From contig CAJTUV010000013.1 in NCBI GenBank assembly GCA_910579515.1, forward strand, positions 1 to 64,000: a stretch of DNA of 64,000 nt. The letters run 5' to 3'. This DNA is from an uncultured Hungatella sp. (GTDB taxonomy: Bacteria > Bacillota > Clostridia > Lachnospirales > Lachnospiraceae). The notes under the pieces are model-generated. The model worked only from the letters and a program-made list of their open reading frames with translations. It had not been told where the DNA came from and did not search any database. This document shows, one piece after another, positions 18,713-27,770 of the stretch; positions within the stretch are counted from its first letter, which is position 1; every line of letters begins with the position of its first letter. A program made the position numbers and the translations under genes.

Positions 18713-18728
18713 GGGAAGGATGGGGAAT

Positions 18729-19763
18729 ATGGATAACTGGATATTAGTAGTGGACGACGATGCGATCAATTTAAAGATGGCGAGTAAGATGTTGGTCACC
18801 TCCGGATTTCGGGCGAGCTGTGTCAAGTCCGGTCAGGCGGCTTTGGATTTTTTGAAAAACAACAAGCCCAATCTGATTCTTCTGGATATCCATATGCCGG
18901 AGATGGATGGTTTTGAAACATTGAGGCTTTTGAAAGCGGATAAAATAACATCGGATATTCCGGTGATTTTTCTGACGGCTGACGACAATCAGTCGGTTGA
19001 GATTAAAGGGCTGCAGTGCGGCGCGCTGGATTTTGTCAAGAAACCCTTTGTGCCGGAGATCCTGCTTCAAAGAGTGCGCAGGACGATTGAGTTGGATCAG
19101 CTAAAGAGAGATTTGTCCAGCGAGGTGGAAAAGCAGACCAGAATTGCCGTGGAGCGTCAGCGTCGGCTGGAAAGAATGTCCATGCAGATTGTTCAGACCC
19201 TTTCAGGAGCGATTGACGCCAAAGATAAATATACGAACGGACATTCTACTCGTGTGGCAGAATATTCCAGAGAGATCGCCAAGCGTTTTGGAAAGTCAGA
19301 GGAGGATCAGGAAAATATTTATATGCTGGGCCTTCTCCATGATGTAGGAAAGATTGGAATTCCTGACGATATCATTAATAAGACTTCCCGTCTGACAGAC
19401 GAGGAGTATGCGATTATTAAAACTCATACAAAGATTGGGTCAGAAATCCTGAAAAATATTACAGAGATGCCGGACATTGTGATGGGGGCAAGATGGCATC
19501 ATGAACGTTATGACGGTAAGGGATATCCAGATGGCCTGGCAGGAGGGGCAATCCCAGAGGTTGCCAGGATCATTGCAGTGGCAGACACCTATGATGCTAT
19601 GACTTCCAGAAGAAGTTACCGCAGTACGCTTCCCCAAAGTGTTGTCAGAGCTGAGATAGAAAAGTGTTCCGGTAATCAGTTTGATCCGGCTTTTGCAGCC
19701 ATCATGCTGGATATGATTGATGAGGACACAGAGTATATCATGCGGGAAGGCGGGAAGGAATGA
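18729..19763 (+). CDS. response regulator with HD-GYP cyclic-di-GMP phosphodiesterase domain
   Basis: 344 residues from ATG 18729, which has AAGGA eight bases upstream; ATG 18720 is an in-frame alternative. A receiver domain (1-120) carries Asp9/Asp10, the phosphoacceptor Asp53 in LLDIHMPEMDG and Lys in VKKPF. A coiled coil (about 120-150) links it to an HD-GYP domain with LLHDVGKIGIP, the HHERYDGKGYPDG signature and VADTYDAMTS. HD-GYP enzymes hydrolyse cyclic-di-GMP to pGpG or GMP. Its stop overlaps the next gene (ATGA), so it is coupled to the hybrid kinase that likely phosphorylates it. Confidence 0.92.
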   Translation: MDNWILVVDDDAINLKMASKMLVTSGFRASCVKSGQAALDFLKNNKPNLILLDIHMPEMDGFETLRLLKADKITSDIPVIFLTADDNQSVEIKGLQCGALDFVKKPFVPEILLQRVRRTIELDQLKRDLSSEVEKQTRIAVERQRRLERMSMQIVQTLSGAIDAKDKYTNGHSTRVAEYSREIAKRFGKSEEDQENIYMLGLLHDVGKIGIPDDIINKTSRLTDEEYAIIKTHTKIGSEILKNITEMPDIVMGARWHHERYDGKGYPDGLAGGAIPEVARIIAVADTYDAMTSRRSYRSTLPQSVVRAEIEKCSGNQFDPAFAAIMLDMIDEDTEYIMREGGKE

Positions 19764-22582
19764 AAAAGAAAGGGAATCTGTTAAAGAAAGAAGCGGTTCA
19801 GGCCGAACAGTGGACAGGAGCCCATTTGGTGATGGTGGGAGTTTATACGGCCTTCAGTATTCTGCTTATTATTTTCACACTGATTTTATCTTGGGAAATG
19901 TGGATGATTCCGCTGTTGATTATCGGCATTATTTCTGTATGGTTTATCCATATTAGCCAGTTTGGCACAGAGCAGTTTCAAAGATATTTATACATCACAT
20001 TGATGTTGGTGGAGCTGTTTTATTACGGCGCTCACGAGGACGGTTTCTTTGATTTGCCTCTTGCCATGTCGGTGCTGATTTTAGTGCTTCCTACCTTTGA
20101 TGAGGTAAGGCTGGTTTATGTCGTTGTGGCCACTTATTTGGTAGAGGTTTTGTACCATGTATGTTTCCATGACAGAATCCGAGTCGGAATTGATATGGTG
20201 ACGCTGGCAAGGCTGATTCTGGGAATTGCGGCAGTGTTTACTTCCGCATGGGTGTCCAGGCTCCTTATCATAAGGCGTCGGGACGAGAGAAAAGAGTTTC
20301 GTAAGATGATAGATACTCTGAAAGAGACGAATCGGCGCAGTGAAGATTTTCTCGCCAATGTCTCCCATGAGCTTCGAACTCCCATCAACGCAGTCACAGG
20401 TATCAGCGACCTTATGCTGCAGAAGGAACTTCCTTCTGATTTAAGGGCGGATATGTTTTCTATTCAGGAAGCCGGAAAGCGGCTTGCGGGACGAATTGAC
20501 GATATTTTGGATTATATGGATCTGGTGACGGAACATATTGCCCTGAGCCGTGAAGATTATTTGATATCCTCCAGTGTGAATGACATGATTACCATGGCTG
20601 CCACGCAAAATAAGGACAGCGGTCTGGAAATGGTGTTTGATGTTGACGCAGATCTTCCTTCTGCGCTTATCGGGGATGAGGCGAAGATCCGCAGGGTGGT
20701 CAAAATTTTATTGGAAAACGCCATTAAGTTTACAGAAAAGGGCGGCATTTACATTCATATCGGATGCAGGCGCGAGGCTTATGGAATCAACTTAGGAATT
20801 GACATCTCCGATACCGGAATCGGCATGACAACGCAGCAGCTGGCTAAAGTTTATCAGGAGTTTTACCAGGCGGATTCCAGCCGTACCCGTAAAAACAGCG
20901 GTCTTGGATTGGGAATGGCCATTGCTCACGGTATGGTACATACAATGGGCGGATTTATGAATATTACAAGCGCTCTTGGAAAAGGAAGCCAGATTCATAT
21001 CAGTATTCCCCATTTGGTTGAGAATGAAGAACCCTGTATGGCCATTCGGGACCAGGGGGCTCAGTATGTGGGGTGCTATGTCAGACAGGACCGGTATTCC
21101 GGCGAAATACGAGAATATTATGAGCGTACTCTGAAGAATCTTGGAAACAGGCTGGGGATAAAAATACAATATCTCTACTACTTTTCCGATTTGCAAAGTT
21201 TGCTGGGAACCGGAGTCTTGACTCATTTGGTTGTAGCACAGGCAGAATATGAAGAGAATCCTGAATTTTTTGAAAAACTGGGGAGCACGCTTTACGTGGC
21301 TTTGATTGCAGAATATGATTTTAAGCTGCCAGAAGGAAGCTGCATGTTTTTGCTTTATAAACCTTTCTGTGGTTTTTCCGTTGTGAATTTTATAAACGAA
21401 AGCGGATCTCAGTCTAATTCCAGGCGTGAACTTAATCCTCTGGGAAGCATTTCCTGTGAAGGGGTAAAGGCTCTGGTGGTAGACGACGAGGCCATGAATC
21501 TAACTGTGGCGAAAGGAATTTTGTCCAATTATGGAATGGAAGTAGACGCCTCATTAGGCGGAGAGGAAGCCCTCGGAAAATGTATGGAAAACGAATATGA
21601 TTTGGTGTTCCTTGACCATATGATGCCTGTGATGGACGGCGTGGAAACCTTACGCCAGATAAGGAAAATCTGCAATGGAAAATATGAACATCTGCCCGTG
21701 ATTGCATTGACAGCCAATGCAGTCAGCGGGGCCAGAGATATGTTTAAGAGTGAAGGGTTTGATGAGTTCGTGGCTAAGCCCATTGAGCGTTCCGTGCTGG
21801 AGAGGATTCTGCGCAGAGTCCTTCCCAATAAATGCAAGAGAGTGGAGATTGCACAGGAAATCGAAACGGATGAGCTTCAGTCGTCTAAAGAAACGTCATC
21901 TGCAGCAGATAGTGACAGTTACACGGAAGAATCTGCCGCTTCTCCAGTAGTTTTGCTGAAACAAAATGGATTTAATGTAAAACAGGCCATCGGCTATTGT
22001 GCAGGCAGTGAGGACTTTTATTTAGAAATTTTGGATAATTATTATTCTGAAAGTAAGGAGAAACAGACCGAACTTTCTTCCTATTTTGACAACCAGGACT
22101 GGGCCAATTATACAATTAAGGTTCATGCATTAAAAAGCGCTTCCCGCACTATTGGAGCCGATGGGCTTTCTGACTGCGCCGCCAAACTGGAACAGGCAGG
22201 CAAGAACGGGGATGTGAAATATATAGAAGAGAATCATCCAATTCTTATGGGACTCTATGAAGAGTGTCAGGCTTTGATTGCCGTATGCACTGGCGCAAAA
22301 CTTGAGGAGGAGAGCCCATCAGAGTCGGAGGCGAAGGACAATATGGCTCAGGAAATTCCAGAAGAGGTATGGCAGCAAGCCATGGAAGGCCTGGCAACCG
22401 CTTTTGATACCTTTGAGAGCGATGCGGCGGAGTCTATCATAAAAGAATTGTCGGAATATACTCGCCATGGTCATTCCTGTAAAGAGTTGCTTGAAAAAAT
22501 TTCCAGATGTGTGGAAGATTTTGATTTTGATGCTGCTGGTGAGGAGCTTCACCGCCTGTTGGGAGAGGGGGAGATTCTATGA
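19760..22582 (+). CDS. hybrid sensor histidine kinase (membrane-HisKA-HATPase-REC-Hpt)
   Basis: 940 residues. About five N-terminal membrane helices (30-170), HisKA with phospho-His203 in NVSHELRTPINAV, and HATPase with N-box LLENAIKFTEKGG, G1 DISDTGIGM and G2 SGLGLGMAIAHG. A receiver-like segment without a phospho-Asp lies at about 430-540, then a true receiver (Asp619 in FLDHMMPVMDG), and an Hpt domain with His789 in KVHALKSASRTIGADGL. This is a full phosphorelay in one chain (His-Asp-His), presumably ending on the receiver of the HD-GYP protein encoded just before. It overlaps both neighbours by 4 bases. The ligand is unknown; there is no large extracellular domain, so the helices themselves may sense. 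Confidence 0.92.
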   Translation: MKKKGNLLKKEAVQAEQWTGAHLVMVGVYTAFSILLIIFTLILSWEMWMIPLLIIGIISVWFIHISQFGTEQFQRYLYITLMLVELFYYGAHEDGFFDLPLAMSVLILVLPTFDEVRLVYVVVATYLVEVLYHVCFHDRIRVGIDMVTLARLILGIAAVFTSAWVSRLLIIRRRDERKEFRKMIDTLKETNRRSEDFLANVSHELRTPINAVTGISDLMLQKELPSDLRADMFSIQEAGKRLAGRIDDILDYMDLVTEHIALSREDYLISSSVNDMITMAATQNKDSGLEMVFDVDADLPSALIGDEAKIRRVVKILLENAIKFTEKGGIYIHIGCRREAYGINLGIDISDTGIGMTTQQLAKVYQEFYQADSSRTRKNSGLGLGMAIAHGMVHTMGGFMNITSALGKGSQIHISIPHLVENEEPCMAIRDQGAQYVGCYVRQDRYSGEIREYYERTLKNLGNRLGIKIQYLYYFSDLQSLLGTGVLTHLVVAQAEYEENPEFFEKLGSTLYVALIAEYDFKLPEGSCMFLLYKPFCGFSVVNFINESGSQSNSRRELNPLGSISCEGVKALVVDDEAMNLTVAKGILSNYGMEVDASLGGEEALGKCMENEYDLVFLDHMMPVMDGVETLRQIRKICNGKYEHLPVIALTANAVSGARDMFKSEGFDEFVAKPIERSVLERILRRVLPNKCKRVEIAQEIETDELQSSKETSSAADSDSYTEESAASPVVLLKQNGFNVKQAIGYCAGSEDFYLEILDNYYSESKEKQTELSSYFDNQDWANYTIKVHALKSASRTIGADGLSDCAAKLEQAGKNGDVKYIEENHPILMGLYEECQALIAVCTGAKLEEESPSESEAKDNMAQEIPEEVWQQAMEGLATAFDTFESDAAESIIKELSEYTRHGHSCKELLEKISRCVEDFDFDAAGEELHRLLGEGEIL

Positions 22583-25272
22583 TTAGAAAACTGCTTGCTC
22601 CGATTATAGACAAACATGCCAATTTGCAGGAGCGTATGTTCTGTCTTATGACTTATATCGGTCTGGTGGCTCTGACGATTCTTTTATTAGTGAGAACCTT
22701 TATGGGAGATCACTATGTGGATCTTCTGATTCATTTGGTCCTGTTGGTGCTTATTATGACAATCACAGCCCTTAGTATTCATTATCACAAAATCAATGCA
22801 GGGGCAGTGACAAATTCTGTTGTAGTTACTTTTTTGTTTCTTCCCTCTCTGTTTTTTACCAGCAGCGGAATGAATGGAGGAGCGCCTTTATGGTTCGTTT
22901 TCTGCTGCCTTTATGTCTGCCTTGTGCTGACAGGAAAAGTCAGAGTTTTCTTTTTGATGCTTGCCGGAGTCGTTACGTTTCTTTGCTATTATGTGTCCTT
23001 TTATAATCCAGAGTACGTAAAGTATCAAACGGAGATTTCCTCGTATCTGGATTCTGCCCTTTCTGTGATTCTGGTGTCTGCCATGGCAAGCATCATGATT
23101 ATTTTTCAGAATCGGATTTACATTGAACAGAATAAACTTACAGAAAAACAGAAAAAGGAGATTAAAGCGTTAAATCAGGCTCAGAACCGTTTTTTCTCCA
23201 GCATGAGCCATGAAATCCGTACTCCGATTAATACGATTATCGGATTAAATGAGATGATTCTGCGAGGCGATATTTCTGATGAAATCGCAGAAGATGCCAG
23301 AAGCATCCAGGGAGCCAGCAAAATGTTACTGACCCTGATTAACGATATTCTGGATTTATCAAAACTGGAATCCGGAAAGATGGACATTATTCCAGTGACC
23401 TACGAAACCGGTGCGTTTTTTTCGGAAATTGTCAACATGATTTGGATTCGTGCTAAAGAAAAAGGCCTGGAATTTCACTTAAGCATCGAACCGTCTATGC
23501 CCAGTATGCTTTGTGGAGATGAAGTGCGAATTAAGCAGGTGCTGGTGAATATTCTGAATAATGCAGTAAAGTATACGAAAGAAGGCTCCATCACGCTGGC
23601 GGTTTGGTGCAAACGGATAGGACCAAACCGAGTTTTGGTATCCTATGAAATAGCCGACACAGGTTCTGGAATCAAAAAAGAAAATATACCTCATCTTTTT
23701 GAGGCCTTTCGACGTGTAGACGAAAAGAAAAATCGTTACATTGAAGGGACAGGTCTGGGTCTTTCGATTGTGAAACAGCTTGTGGATTTGATGAATGGTC
23801 AGATTACGGTCAACAGCGTGTATACAAAAGGCTCCACCTTCCTGGTGACGCTGGAACAGGAAATCATTGATGAAAAAGAGCTGGGAGCTTTCAGTATGGA
23901 GAAGCGGATTCGCCAGGGGCTCAGGGAGGAGTACAAGCAGAGCTTTGAAGCGCCTACGGCAAGAATCCTGATTGTGGATGACAATAAGATGAACCTGACG
24001 GTTGCAAAAAAATTGCTGTCAGACACAAAGGTAAGAGTGGATACGGTTACAAGTGCAGCAGAATGTTTGGTGTTGGCCGAGAATATTCAGTATGACTGTA
24101 TTTTGATGGATCATCTGATGCCGGAAATGGATGGAATCGAGTGTCTTCACGCCCTTCGCAAGCAGAGTGGAGGAGCCTGTCGGGAAACGCCGGTTATTGC
24201 TCTGACAGCTAACGCAGGCGGAGATATGCAGCAGCTCTATAGAAGGGAGGGATTTTCTGGCTATCTGGCAAAACCGGTGAGCGGTGCTTTGCTAGAAGCG
24301 GCGGTGATGAGAATTCTGCCAGAAGAAAAGGTTACCCTCTGCAATGTAGGGGAGGAAGAGGAAGGAACCGACGAGCATATTATGCTGCGCGGCAGAAAAC
24401 AGCGGATTCCAATCATGATTACCACAGACAGTGTAAGCGATATTCCCAAAGAGCTGATAGAGCATTTTAATATTCTTTCGGTTCTTCCGTATTATGTAAA
24501 TACGAAAGAAGGACGATTTCTGGACGAGGTTGAGCTGGAGTCTGATGATTTGTTAATCTATATGGCGGATAAAAGAAAGGAAGCTTCTCCCTCCTCGCCG
24601 GATATCTCGGACTATGAACAGTTTTTTGCTCAGAAACTTACAGAGGCTCAAAATGTGATTCATATTTCCATAGCAAGATTTGTGGGGAATGGATATGAAA
24701 ATGCCTGTGCAGCAGCAGAATCTTTTGAGAATGTAACGGTGATTGATTCCGGCCATCTCTCTTGCGGAATGGGGCTGTTCGTGTTGTATGCCGCACAGCT
24801 TGCTTCGGAAGAACTTCCGATTGAAGATTTGATTCGGGAGCTTTCCGGCTTAAGCGAGCATATCTCCTCCAGCTATCTTGTTGCCGGAACCAAGGCGCTT
24901 TTAGATACTGGCAGAGTTTCCAAGATTGTTCAAAGAATCTGCGAGACTCTTATGGTTCATCCGGTGTTTGAGCTTAAAAAGAGCAGGCTGATTGTAGGAG
25001 CTGTAGAGGTGGGCAGACAGGAACATGTAATAAAACGTTATATTAAACATACGCTGAAGAATCGAAACGGAATTGATAAGAGCGTTATCTTCATCTCTTA
25101 CGCAGGAATGGATGATGAAACCCTAAGAGTGATTCGGGAACTGGTCAGACAGCAATGTCCATTCCGCAGGGTCTATATCCAAAAAACCGTTCCAAGTATT
25201 TCCTGTAATTGCGGAGCAGGGACATTTGGCCTGTCGTTTATGAAAAAAGTGCAAAACGGCGGGACTTCGTAG
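22579..25272 (+). CDS. hybrid histidine kinase fused to a DegV fatty-acid-binding domain
   Basis: 897 residues. About five or six membrane helices (20-180), HisKA with His211 in SMSHEIRTPINTI, HATPase (VLVNILNNAVKYTKEGS; DTGSGIKKENI; GTGLGLSIVKQLV), and a receiver with Asp511 in LMDHLMPEMDG and Lys in YLAKPVSG. From about 610 to the end comes a complete DegV/EDD domain: IMITTDSVSDIPKEL, the PSSPDISDYEQFF loop, VTVIDSGHLSCGMGLFV, GTKALLDTGRVSKIV and a C-terminal SCNCGAGTFGL. DegV proteins (FakB) hold a fatty acid and present it to a kinase. Fusion to a histidine kinase suggests that lipid occupancy tunes signalling. It overlaps the preceding gene by 4 bases. Confidence 0.9.
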   Translation: MIRKLLAPIIDKHANLQERMFCLMTYIGLVALTILLLVRTFMGDHYVDLLIHLVLLVLIMTITALSIHYHKINAGAVTNSVVVTFLFLPSLFFTSSGMNGGAPLWFVFCCLYVCLVLTGKVRVFFLMLAGVVTFLCYYVSFYNPEYVKYQTEISSYLDSALSVILVSAMASIMIIFQNRIYIEQNKLTEKQKKEIKALNQAQNRFFSSMSHEIRTPINTIIGLNEMILRGDISDEIAEDARSIQGASKMLLTLINDILDLSKLESGKMDIIPVTYETGAFFSEIVNMIWIRAKEKGLEFHLSIEPSMPSMLCGDEVRIKQVLVNILNNAVKYTKEGSITLAVWCKRIGPNRVLVSYEIADTGSGIKKENIPHLFEAFRRVDEKKNRYIEGTGLGLSIVKQLVDLMNGQITVNSVYTKGSTFLVTLEQEIIDEKELGAFSMEKRIRQGLREEYKQSFEAPTARILIVDDNKMNLTVAKKLLSDTKVRVDTVTSAAECLVLAENIQYDCILMDHLMPEMDGIECLHALRKQSGGACRETPVIALTANAGGDMQQLYRREGFSGYLAKPVSGALLEAAVMRILPEEKVTLCNVGEEEEGTDEHIMLRGRKQRIPIMITTDSVSDIPKELIEHFNILSVLPYYVNTKEGRFLDEVELESDDLLIYMADKRKEASPSSPDISDYEQFFAQKLTEAQNVIHISIARFVGNGYENACAAAESFENVTVIDSGHLSCGMGLFVLYAAQLASEELPIEDLIRELSGLSEHISSSYLVAGTKALLDTGRVSKIVQRICETLMVHPVFELKKSRLIVGAVEVGRQEHVIKRYIKHTLKNRNGIDKSVIFISYAGMDDETLRVIRELVRQQCPFRRVYIQKTVPSISCNCGAGTFGLSFMKKVQNGGTS

Positions 25273-25307
25273 AAAAACGTCTGTCTTGAAATGGAAGAGG
25301 TGAAAAT

Positions 25308-26042
25308 GTGAACAAATATGCAAAACTTATCGCAGGAAATGCAGCCTTCGCAGCGGCAGCAGTCTGTCTGTACTCACCGGGACTATTGGGCTTATCGCCC
25401 TTTAGCCCCAGTGCGGCAGTGGCTGCTGCTTCCATTGCAGTTGGGGTAATTGCAGTTCCGACTTTTGTTTGGATGAATAAGTGTCTCCTTGCAGAAAAAG
25501 AGATAAAGCTTTTGGGAAGCGGTGAGGAGAAATCAGAGGAAAAAGCGATTGAGCTTATGGAAGCGTATCGCTCCAGTAAGGTTTTGGGGGGAATCGCAAA
25601 GTCTGCAGTTTCTCAGATGAAGCGTATGGAAAACGTCCAGGCGAATTACGAAAAACTTGTGGTTCGAAGATTTGGACAGGATACCTTGAGCTATCAGAAA
25701 TTTATGGCTGTGATCCACTCTGCGGCAGCCTCTTTCGCTAACGGATACGTAAAGATGGCCAACAAGATGATTATTTTTGACGAGGCGGAGTATCAGAAAT
25801 TGACCACAGATGATTATCGAAAGGATGACATTCCAGACGACATTCAGGAAAAAAAGAGAGATTTGTATGAAAAAAATCTGGGAGATCTTCGCTTTGTTCT
25901 GGAGAAGAATGAGGAGATTTTGTTGGGGATTGATCAGTTGATGATAGAGATGTCCAATGTTGATTATTCGGAGCATGACATTGGCCATGCGGCTGAGGAG
26001 ATCGACGTGCTCTTAAAGCAGCTGGAGTATTACAAAAAATAA
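25308..26042 (+). CDS. XpaC-like membrane protein
   Basis: 244 residues, GTG start with AGAGGTG upstream. Two adjacent membrane helices (about 5-25 and 35-58) are followed by a long, highly charged, helical cytoplasmic part. Size, the N-terminal helical hairpin and position two genes before a TelA-like gene match the XpaC (5-bromo-4-chloroindolyl phosphate hydrolysis) family, which pairs with TelA proteins in Bacillus and clostridia. The residues themselves are not diagnostic to my eye, so the assignment rests mainly on context. The biochemical role of the family is not established. Confidence 0.55.
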   Translation: MNKYAKLIAGNAAFAAAAVCLYSPGLLGLSPFSPSAAVAAASIAVGVIAVPTFVWMNKCLLAEKEIKLLGSGEEKSEEKAIELMEAYRSSKVLGGIAKSAVSQMKRMENVQANYEKLVVRRFGQDTLSYQKFMAVIHSAAASFANGYVKMANKMIIFDEAEYQKLTTDDYRKDDIPDDIQEKKRDLYEKNLGDLRFVLEKNEEILLGIDQLMIEMSNVDYSEHDIGHAAEEIDVLLKQLEYYKK

Positions 26043-26067
26043 TGAATAGAAAGGCAGATGATTTACT

Positions 26068-27753
26068 ATGAAGAATAACAAACTACAGATTTTTGTCATC
26101 GGAGCCATGGGCGTAGTGGTGTTTGTGCTTGTGTTTTTTGGAATCGTTCTTACCAGAAACGCCGGAAAATCAAAGAAGACTATAAACACAGAGTCGGCTG
26201 CAAAGGTGATTGAGCGATATGTGAAAAATATCGGCCCCAGGCAGGCTGAGGTGATAAAGTCTCCTGTGGAGCTTGCCAACAGCCGTGTGGATGAGCTTCC
26301 TGATATTGATACCAATGAGATTACGGTACAGCCTAATACCATTCTGTATGCGGAGATCTTTGCCACTTCAGAAAAGTGCGGACAGGGAAGGGACGGATGG
26401 ATCAACGAGATGGCAAAGAAGTTTAATAATGCCGGATATGAGGTGAAGGGAGAACCAGTTTCCGTTATGATTCGGAGCGTGGCTTCCGGACTTGGGATGG
26501 ATTACATCAGCACCGGAAAATATGTGCCTGACGGCTATACGCCTTCCAATGATTTCTGGAGCAAGATGCTGATTGCAGACGGGGTACAGATAGAGACTGT
26601 CAGCGACCGTCTTGTGGACAATACGGCCGGAATCCTTCTTTCGAAAGACACTCACAAGCGTTTGGTGGAAAAATATGGCTCCATCAATCTAAAGACCATT
26701 GTGGAGGCTACTGCAAACGGGGAATTTGCCATGGGATATACAAACCCTTATGCCTCGGCCACAGGATTAAACTTTCTGATTTCCACCCTGCAGACTTACA
26801 ATGTCCAGGACCCTTTAAGCAGTGATGCTGTGGAGGGATTTCAGTCCTTTCAGTCCAATGTGCCTTTTGTGGCTTATACGACTTTGCAGATGCGGGATGC
26901 AGCGGAGACCGGTACTCTGGATGGATTTGTCATGGAGTATCAGACTTATATCAATGATTCAGAGCTGGTACGCAAGTATGAATTTACGCCTTTTGGATTT
27001 TTGCATACCAATCCTCTCTACACCACAAGTGAGACGGAGGAGACAAAGAAAGAGATTTTGCGGCAGTTTGCCCAGTTCTGCCAGACAGAGGAAAATCAGA
27101 AGCTGGCTAAGGAATATGGGTTTAATGTGGATTTGAATTATACGGTGGAGCAGAGAGAGGTTGACGGGACCACTCTTTTAAACGCCCAGGAGTTGTGGAA
27201 AAAGGAGAAGGACAGTGGAAAGCCTATACTGGCAGTATTTGTGGCGGATGTGTCCGGTTCCATGGACGGGGAACCTTTAAATTCTCTGAAAACTTCTCTG
27301 ATCAACGGAATGCAGTATATCAACACTACCAACTATGTAGGGTTGGTGTCCTATTCGGACGAGGTGGTGATCAATGTGCCTGTGGGACAGTTTAATTTAA
27401 ACCAGCAGTCTGCTTTTAAGGGGGCTGTGGAGAGTTTAAGCGCCAGCGGCGGCACAGCCACCTTTGACGGAATCATTGTGGCTACAGACATGCTTTTGGC
27501 TGCGAAGGAACAGTATCCTGACGCCAAACTTATGATGTTTGTACTGTCTGACGGGGAGACGAACCGAGGCTATTCGTTAAAGGACATTCAGGAGCCTATT
27601 GATGCATTGAATATTCCGATTTATACTATTGGTTACAATGCGGACATTCCGGCTCTGGAAAGTATTTCCGCCATCAACGAGGCGGCCAGCATCAATGCAG
27701 ATTCCGATGATGTGGTGTATAAACTGAAGAATCTGTTTAATTCAAGCCTGTAA
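26068..27753 (+). CDS. solute-binding-like / von Willebrand A domain membrane protein
   Basis: 561 residues. An N-terminal membrane anchor (about 8-30) exposes the rest outside. Residues about 85-370 resemble a periplasmic-binding-protein fold (ILYAEIFATSEKCGQGRDGW; GEFAMGYTNPYASATGLNF; ETKKEILRQFAQFCQTEEN). A VWA domain at about 385-560 has a complete MIDAS metal site: VADVSGSMDG (DxSxS), the Thr of SGGTATFDGI, and the Asp of LSDGETNRG. Metal-dependent protein binding is therefore likely. It sits between the XpaC-like and TelA-like genes, 25 and 17 bases apart, suggesting one membrane complex. Confidence 0.82.
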   Translation: MKNNKLQIFVIGAMGVVVFVLVFFGIVLTRNAGKSKKTINTESAAKVIERYVKNIGPRQAEVIKSPVELANSRVDELPDIDTNEITVQPNTILYAEIFATSEKCGQGRDGWINEMAKKFNNAGYEVKGEPVSVMIRSVASGLGMDYISTGKYVPDGYTPSNDFWSKMLIADGVQIETVSDRLVDNTAGILLSKDTHKRLVEKYGSINLKTIVEATANGEFAMGYTNPYASATGLNFLISTLQTYNVQDPLSSDAVEGFQSFQSNVPFVAYTTLQMRDAAETGTLDGFVMEYQTYINDSELVRKYEFTPFGFLHTNPLYTTSETEETKKEILRQFAQFCQTEENQKLAKEYGFNVDLNYTVEQREVDGTTLLNAQELWKKEKDSGKPILAVFVADVSGSMDGEPLNSLKTSLINGMQYINTTNYVGLVSYSDEVVINVPVGQFNLNQQSAFKGAVESLSASGGTATFDGIIVATDMLLAAKEQYPDAKLMMFVLSDGETNRGYSLKDIQEPIDALNIPIYTIGYNADIPALESISAINEAASINADSDDVVYKLKNLFNSSL

Positions 27754-27770
27754 GGAAGGAGACAGTTACT

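Noticed and set aside
18640..18725. Cyclic-di-GMP riboswitch before the HD-GYP regulator
   Set aside because: The leader has a good hairpin but lacks the CAC-GGGCAAACC-like and GGGACGCAAAGCC-like segments of the type I motif, so I kept it only as an unexplained hairpin.
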